In this document: piece after piece, positions 6,777 through 9,596 of the stretch | Position numbering within the stretch: the stretch's first letter is position 1 | Layout of the letters: every line of letters starts with the position of its first letter | NCBI GenBank assembly: GCA_003233255.1 | Contig: QILH01000301.1 | Location: 1-9,596 of the forward strand | Length of the DNA stretch: 9,596 bases | Source of the DNA: Gammaproteobacteria bacterium | GTDB taxonomy: Bacteria; Pseudomonadota; Gammaproteobacteria; UBA6429; Thiohalophilaceae | Direction of reading: 5' to 3' | Translations under genes and position numbers: made by a program | Notes under the pieces: generated by a model | Database searches by the model: none | The model's input: only the letters and a program-made list of their open reading frames with translations | What the model was told of the DNA's origin: nothing

Positions 6777-6784
6777 GTTATAAC

Positions 6785-7099
6785 ATGGCTACAAAGAAAA
6801 AGGGTCGCAAAAAAGCGGCTAAGAAAAAGGTAGTTCGTCGTAAGAAGACGGCTGCCAAGAAGACTACGAAGAAGAAAGTAACGAAAAAGAAAGCAAAGAA
6901 AAAAGTAACAAAGAAAAAGGCCAAGAAGAAAGCAACAAAGAAAAAAGCCAAGAAAAAGGCCAAGAAGAAAGCAACAAAGAAAAAAGCTAAAAAGAAAGTA
7001 GCAAAGAAAAAAGCCAAGAAAAAGGCCAAGAAAAAAGCAACAAAGAAAAAAGGTAAGAAAAAGGCCGCCAAGAAAAAAGGCCGTCGTAAGAAGAAATAA
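6785..7099 (+). CDS. Lysine-rich histone H1-like / AlgP-like basic repeat protein
   Basis: A 104-residue protein of which 63 residues are lysine (61%) and 5 arginine, the rest nearly all Ala, Thr, Val and Gly. There are no acidic or aromatic residues, no Cys and no Pro. The body is built from KKKA, KKKAT and KKKV blocks, with an approximate 13-residue unit of the form AKKKATKKKAKKK between about residues 44 and 90. The ends are arginine-bearing (GRKKAAKKKVVRRKK and GRRKKK). Such composition is known from bacterial H1-like proteins (chlamydial Hc1/Hc2, Bordetella BpH1, and the C-terminal domain of Pseudomonas AlgP), which bind DNA or RNA through charge and compact the nucleoid. A role in nucleoid or RNA binding is inferred. 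The ATG at 6785 has a strong GGAGG; a terminator follows at 7148-7174, so it is probably monocistronic. Lysine codons mix AAA and AAG, which argues for selection on protein rather than a simple DNA repeat. The Phe-rich opposite-strand frame is a shadow. Confidence 0.85.
   Translation: MATKKKGRKKAAKKKVVRRKKTAAKKTTKKKVTKKKAKKKVTKKKAKKKATKKKAKKKAKKKATKKKAKKKVAKKKAKKKAKKKATKKKGKKKAAKKKGRRKKK
6917..7053 (+). repeat. In-gene tandem repeats of the lysine-rich coding sequence
   Basis: A 32-nt stretch beginning AAGGCCAAGAAGAAAGCAAC occurs identically at 6917-6948 and 6956-6987 (39-nt offset, 13 codons). A third copy with one internal change and a different last base lies at 7022-7053. Multiples of three keep the frame, so gain or loss of units would change protein length without breaking it. 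Confidence 0.8.
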
Positions 7100-7147
7100 A
7101 ACTGGCTATTCAGCCCGACCTTGAACGATTTAGGTCAAACAGAATAG

Positions 7148-7174
7148 AAAAGGGCCTCAAACGGGGCCCTTTTT
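7148..7174 (+). terminator. Intrinsic terminator between the lysine-rich gene and ilvA (probably bidirectional)
   Basis: AAAAGGGCC (7148-7156) pairs with GGCCCTTTT (7165-7173) around an 8-nt loop, followed by T. On the plus strand this is a GC stem with a U-tract about 50 nt after the stop of the lysine-rich gene. On the minus strand the A-run at 7148-7151 gives a short U-tract as well, so it can also end ilvA transcription, which stops at 7214. Confidence 0.88.
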
Positions 7175-7213
7175 GTATTTTCCGTCCAATAATACCCTTG
7201 ATCAAACCGTTCC

Positions 7214-8728
7214 TTAGTTTAAGAACAGCTCATAAGCTGGATTATGGGATTCCTGCCAAAATGGATAACCTAGCTCATCTAAAAATTGATTAAAGGCGGT
7301 TTCATCGCTCTTCGGCACCTGCATTCCAACCAAGATGCGTCCATAGGCCGCGCCGTGATTACGATAATGAAACAAACTGATATTCCATTTTTGGCCCATG
7401 TGGTTTAAAAAACGCAGCAGAGCGCCCGGCCGTTCCGGAAATTCAAACCGATAAAGGCGTTCGTCTTCGACACCCGCAACGCGACCGCCAACCATATAAC
7501 GAATATGGATCTTCGCCATTTCATTATCGGTCATATCCAGTACCGGGTAATCATGCTCCTGCAGCGACTGCATTAGCTGATCTTTTTCCTGTTCACCGCT
7601 TACCATCTGCACGCCAACAAATACATGTGCATTATCAGGATCGGAAAACCGATAATTAAATTCGGTAATACCACGGGTTCCGACTAATTTACAAAATTGT
7701 CGAAAACTGCCGGGACGCTCCGGAACAGTGACGGCCAGCAAGGCTTCACGGCGTTCACCCAGTTCGGCGCGTTCAGCAACATGGCGTAGTCGATCAAAGT
7801 TCATATTTGCACCACTATCAATCGCCACCCAGGTCTGCCCTGTATCCGCTGTATCCTGCTGATAACATTTCATGCCGGCCACCGCCAGCGCACCCGCTGG
7901 CTCGGCGATCGAGCGGGTTTCATCAAATATATCTTTAATCGCCGCACATATTTCGTCGGTGCTGACCGTGATAACCTGATCAACACATTGCCTGGCCACT
8001 TCATAGGTTTTTTCGCCAATTTGCTTAACCGCCACGCCATCGGCAAAAATACCGACCTGTTCGAGTACCACACGTTCGCCTTGCTCCATTGCAGCCTTCA
8101 AACAGGCAGAATCATCGGCCTCAACCGCAACAATTTTTGTCTTGGGGCTAACCGATTTAATGTAGGCACTCATGCCAGCAATCAGGCCACCGCCCCCCAC
8201 CGGAATAAAAATGACGTCCAGTTCTCGATCGAGTTGCTCCAGAATCTCTACCGCCACCGTGCCCTGCCCCGCCATCACATCCAGATCATCATAGGGATGA
8301 ACGAAAACACTCTGCTCTGTTTCCATGATCGAATAAGCATGTTCACGAGCATCGTCGTAGGTATTTCCATGTAAAACGATTCTGGCACCGTAAGCGGTAA
8401 CCGAATCGACTTTTATACTGGGTGTGGTTTTTGGCATCACAATCGTGGCCGCAATACCAAGCCGCTGCGCAGCCAAAGCCACCCCTTGTGCATGATTGCC
8501 GGCTGAAGCGGCAATAATCCCATGTTGCCTTTGTTGATCCGATAATTGGGAGATTTTGTTGTAGGCCCCACGCAATTTGAAGGAAAAGACCGATTGCAGA
8601 TCCTCACGTTTCAAATAGACCGTATTCAATAAGCGTTGGCTCAGGATCGGTGCAAAATCAAGCGGTGTTTTAACCGCCACGTCATAAACCTTAGCCTTTT
8701 TAACCTTTTCTACTAACTCAGCAAGCAT
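7214..8728 (-). CDS. ilvA: Biosynthetic threonine ammonia-lyase (threonine deaminase) IlvA
   Basis: A 504-residue PLP enzyme that converts threonine to 2-oxobutanoate and ammonia, the first committed step to isoleucine; E. coli IlvA is 514 residues. The PLP-binding lysine is K51 in SFKLRGAYN (49-57), with SAGNHAQGVA at 75-84 and the phosphate-binding VGGGGLIAG at 177-185. The C-terminal part holds two ACT-like regulatory domains starting near ALLAVTVPERPGSF (329-342) and LYRFEFPERPGALL (425-438). This is the architecture of the biosynthetic, isoleucine-inhibited, valine-activated enzyme, rather than the shorter catabolic TdcB. The ATG at 8728 has a fair Shine-Dalgarno (GAGAAGAG). It is transcribed alone, divergent from rpiA, and ends at the shared terminator 7148-7174. 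No attenuator hairpin was found upstream; an 11-codon open frame with Leu, Val and Ile codons ends 10 nt before it but lacks convincing signals. Confidence 0.96.
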   Translation of the reverse strand: MLAELVEKVKKAKVYDVAVKTPLDFAPILSQRLLNTVYLKREDLQSVFSFKLRGAYNKISQLSDQQRQHGIIAASAGNHAQGVALAAQRLGIAATIVMPKTTPSIKVDSVTAYGARIVLHGNTYDDAREHAYSIMETEQSVFVHPYDDLDVMAGQGTVAVEILEQLDRELDVIFIPVGGGGLIAGMSAYIKSVSPKTKIVAVEADDSACLKAAMEQGERVVLEQVGIFADGVAVKQIGEKTYEVARQCVDQVITVSTDEICAAIKDIFDETRSIAEPAGALAVAGMKCYQQDTADTGQTWVAIDSGANMNFDRLRHVAERAELGERREALLAVTVPERPGSFRQFCKLVGTRGITEFNYRFSDPDNAHVFVGVQMVSGEQEKDQLMQSLQEHDYPVLDMTDNEMAKIHIRYMVGGRVAGVEDERLYRFEFPERPGALLRFLNHMGQKWNISLFHYRNHGAAYGRILVGMQVPKSDETAFNQFLDELGYPFWQESHNPAYELFLN

Positions 8729-8780
8729 ACTCTTCTCATTATTTATCGATAAACACTTTATTCAACAGATACATCCCTAA

Positions 8781-8786
8781 TATAAT
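8781..8786 (+). promoter_or_regulatory. Consensus -10 (TATAAT) in the ilvA/rpiA divergent region
   Basis: TATAAT is a perfect -10 hexamer 66 nt before the rpiA start. The -35 side is poor: TTCAAC (8761-8766) is only 14 bp away, and the 17-bp position reads TTATTC. On the opposite strand, TTGAAT with AT-rich sequence downstream may serve ilvA, but no clear pair was found. The rpiA ribosome binding site AGGAG is at 8842-8846. Confidence 0.5.
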
Positions 8787-8852
8787 GAGAGTTTGGCCTG
8801 GCGACAATGGCTGCAATGCACAAAGTGAAGAATCGGTAATCAGGAGTAAAAA

Positions 8853-9509
8853 ATGACACAAGATGAAATGAAGCAGGCGGTCGCTAAAGCGGCTATCGAA
8901 CACGTCGTAAAAGGCACCATAATTGGCATTGGCACGGGCTCGACCGCAAACTTCTTCATTGACGAACTGGCCACGATTAAACACCAGATCGATGGCGCCG
9001 TCGCCAGCTCAGAAGCCAGCGCTGAACGCTTACGCGGACATGGCATCGAAGTCATGGATTTAAATTCCGTGTCTGAGATTTCGGTCTATATAGACGGTGC
9101 CGATGAATCGAATAAATACCTGCACCTGATCAAAGGCGGTGGCGGTGCGTTAACGCGCGAAAAAATCGTCGCCGCAGTAAGCAAAAAATTTGTCTGCATT
9201 GCCGATGAATCCAAGTTAGTTGACGTCATGGGCCGCTTCCCATTGCCCGTTGAGGTGATTCCGATGGCACGCAGCTATGTTGCCCGCGAGATCGCGAAAC
9301 TGGGCGGTCAGCCGGTATTACGTGAAGGTTTCACCACCGACAACGGTAATGTAATCCTTGATGTGCACAATATGGAGATCATGGAACCGGTCAAACTCGA
9401 AGGAAGACTCAATGACATTACCGGCGTAGTCACCAATGGCCTGTTTGCCATGCGCCCAGCAGATGTCCTGCTGCTGGGGACACCCAGTGGCGTAAAAACC
9501 ATTACCTGA
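8853..9509 (+). CDS. rpiA: Ribose-5-phosphate isomerase A
   Basis: A 218-residue cytoplasmic enzyme that interconverts ribose 5-phosphate and ribulose 5-phosphate in the non-oxidative pentose phosphate pathway; E. coli RpiA has 219 residues. The phosphate-binding loop GIGTGSTANFFID is at 25-37. The catalytic residues known in E. coli fall at the same numbers: D81 and D84 in YIDGADESN, K94 in LIKGGGGALTREK, and E103 in the same segment. The C-terminal LLLGTPSGVKTIT is close to the family norm. The ATG at 8853 follows AGGAG with 6 nt spacing. It diverges from ilvA, an arrangement also found in pseudomonads, and has no visible partner downstream, where repeat-like sequence begins within a few bases of the stop. 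No hairpin with a U-tract was seen after the gene inside the window. Confidence 0.97.
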   Translation: MTQDEMKQAVAKAAIEHVVKGTIIGIGTGSTANFFIDELATIKHQIDGAVASSEASAERLRGHGIEVMDLNSVSEISVYIDGADESNKYLHLIKGGGGALTREKIVAAVSKKFVCIADESKLVDVMGRFPLPVEVIPMARSYVAREIAKLGGQPVLREGFTTDNGNVILDVHNMEIMEPVKLEGRLNDITGVVTNGLFAMRPADVLLLGTPSGVKTIT

Positions 9510-9511
9510 AA

Positions 9512-9545
9512 AAGTGGGGTCAGAGACGAATGGCACTTACTTAAG
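9512..9545. repeat. GGGGTCAGAG-type dispersed-repeat motif after rpiA
   Basis: AGTGGGGTCAGAGACGAATGG, starting 4 nt after the rpiA stop, resembles a motif widely scattered in gammaproteobacterial genomes beside IS200/REP-type elements; that recollection is not checked here. AAGTG (9512-9516) and CACTT (9534-9538) form a small inverted repeat, followed by TTAAGG (9541-9546). It shares 11 of 16 positions with the arm of the palindrome at 4702-4717. Confidence 0.45.
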
Positions 9546-9569
9546 GCTTAAATGCAGCATAGGCCGTCA

Positions 9570-9587
9570 TTCCCGCGAAGGCGGGAA
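9570..9587. repeat. REP-like palindrome at window end (TTCCCGC/GCGGGAA)
   Basis: TTCCCGC and GCGGGAA form a perfect 7-bp stem around GAAG. The surrounding GTCATTCCCGCG...GCGGGAA form is a common short extragenic palindrome in many proteobacteria. It has no U-tract. The element probably continues beyond the window, so its full extent is unknown. Confidence 0.65.
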
Positions 9588-9596
9588 GATCCTGCC

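Larger units (their letters stand above)
5595..6784. other. AT-rich gene-free block upstream of the lysine-rich protein gene
   Basis: About 1.2 kb with no ORF of convincing length on either strand and a sharp drop in GC. Sampled 60-base lines contain 10-17 G+C (about 17-28%), against more than 50% in sampled lines of rpiA. The drop starts right after the ygfA stop and deepens towards 6500-6680. It contains A- and T-tracts, frequent CGAT/TCGA words, two sizeable palindromes (5975-5986 and 6465-6486), and several ACGTC words near the 3' end (6543, 6586, 6665). No tRNA, rRNA, insertion sequence or recognisable protein remnant was seen. Possible explanations are a large regulatory or nucleoid-binding region, an unrecognised small RNA, or a decayed insert; none is demonstrated. 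The last 20 bases carry the ribosome binding site of the following gene. Confidence 0.75.

Noticed and set aside
6770..6784. Upstream TTG start adding MEGYN to the lysine-rich protein
   Set aside because: The extension overlaps the GGAGG ribosome binding site that is ideally placed for the ATG at 6785.
5595..6784. CRISPR array or origin of replication in the AT-rich block
   Set aside because: No regularly spaced direct repeats and no cluster of DnaA-box-like sequences (TTATCCACA type; a single TTATCCATA at about 6101) were seen.
6778..7071. Long minus-strand frame rich in Phe, Ala, Leu and Val opposite the lysine-rich gene, resembling a membrane protein
   Set aside because: It is the direct complement of AAA/AAG lysine codons (TTT/CTT read as Phe/Leu). 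It lacks its own ribosome binding site, and the plus-strand gene has a strong one.
6785..7099. Simple-sequence or low-complexity DNA rather than a gene
   Set aside because: Mixed AAA/AAG, GCC/GCA/GCT and GTA/ACA codons, the ribosome binding site, intact ends and terminator all indicate a translated gene.
7988..8374. 128-codon plus-strand frame within ilvA
   Set aside because: It is antisense to the catalytic core of ilvA, with no motif or clear translation signal; a shadow.

Overview
The window looks like a core chromosomal segment of a gammaproteobacterium with a moderate GC content in its genes. The evidence is gene order. The ygfB-pepP-ubiH-ubiI operon lies divergent from zapA, 6S RNA (ssrS) and ygfA, which is the arrangement known from Escherichia and Pseudomonas. 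The adjacent divergent pair ilvA/rpiA is also a familiar gammaproteobacterial neighbour pair. The genus cannot be named from this sequence alone.

Layout. Positions 1-4020 hold a minus-strand operon: ygfB, then pepP (Xaa-Pro aminopeptidase), ubiH and a ubiI-type gene. The last two are flavin hydroxylases of ubiquinone synthesis, and the ubiI-type gene is cut by the window edge. Positions 4021-4181 are a compact divergent promoter region with a good sigma70-type promoter on the plus strand and a perfect 8-bp inverted repeat on the ygfB side. Positions 4182-4695 encode a small coiled-coil protein (TIGR02449-like, possibly ZapB-like) overlapping zapA, so both probably serve cell division. A palindromic MITE/REP-like element (4699-4760) follows, then 6S RNA (about 4776-4957) and ygfA (5-formyltetrahydrofolate cyclo-ligase, 4992-5594).

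Positions 5595-6784 form a strikingly AT-rich stretch of about 1.2 kb with no convincing gene. It leads into a 104-residue protein that is about 60% lysine (6785-7099), resembling the histone H1-like/AlgP-like basic proteins of bacteria, followed by a strong intrinsic terminator. On the other side, ilvA (threonine ammonia-lyase, minus) and rpiA (ribose-5-phosphate isomerase, plus) diverge from a short intergenic region. The last 80 bases carry two dispersed-repeat-like motifs.

Most of the window is ordinary housekeeping. No defence island, CRISPR array, prophage or transposase gene is visible. The parts most worth a second look are the AT-rich block with the lysine-repeat gene, the palindromic element between zapA and 6S RNA, a direct repeat inside 6S RNA that offers alternative pairing, and the dyad in the ygfB promoter.
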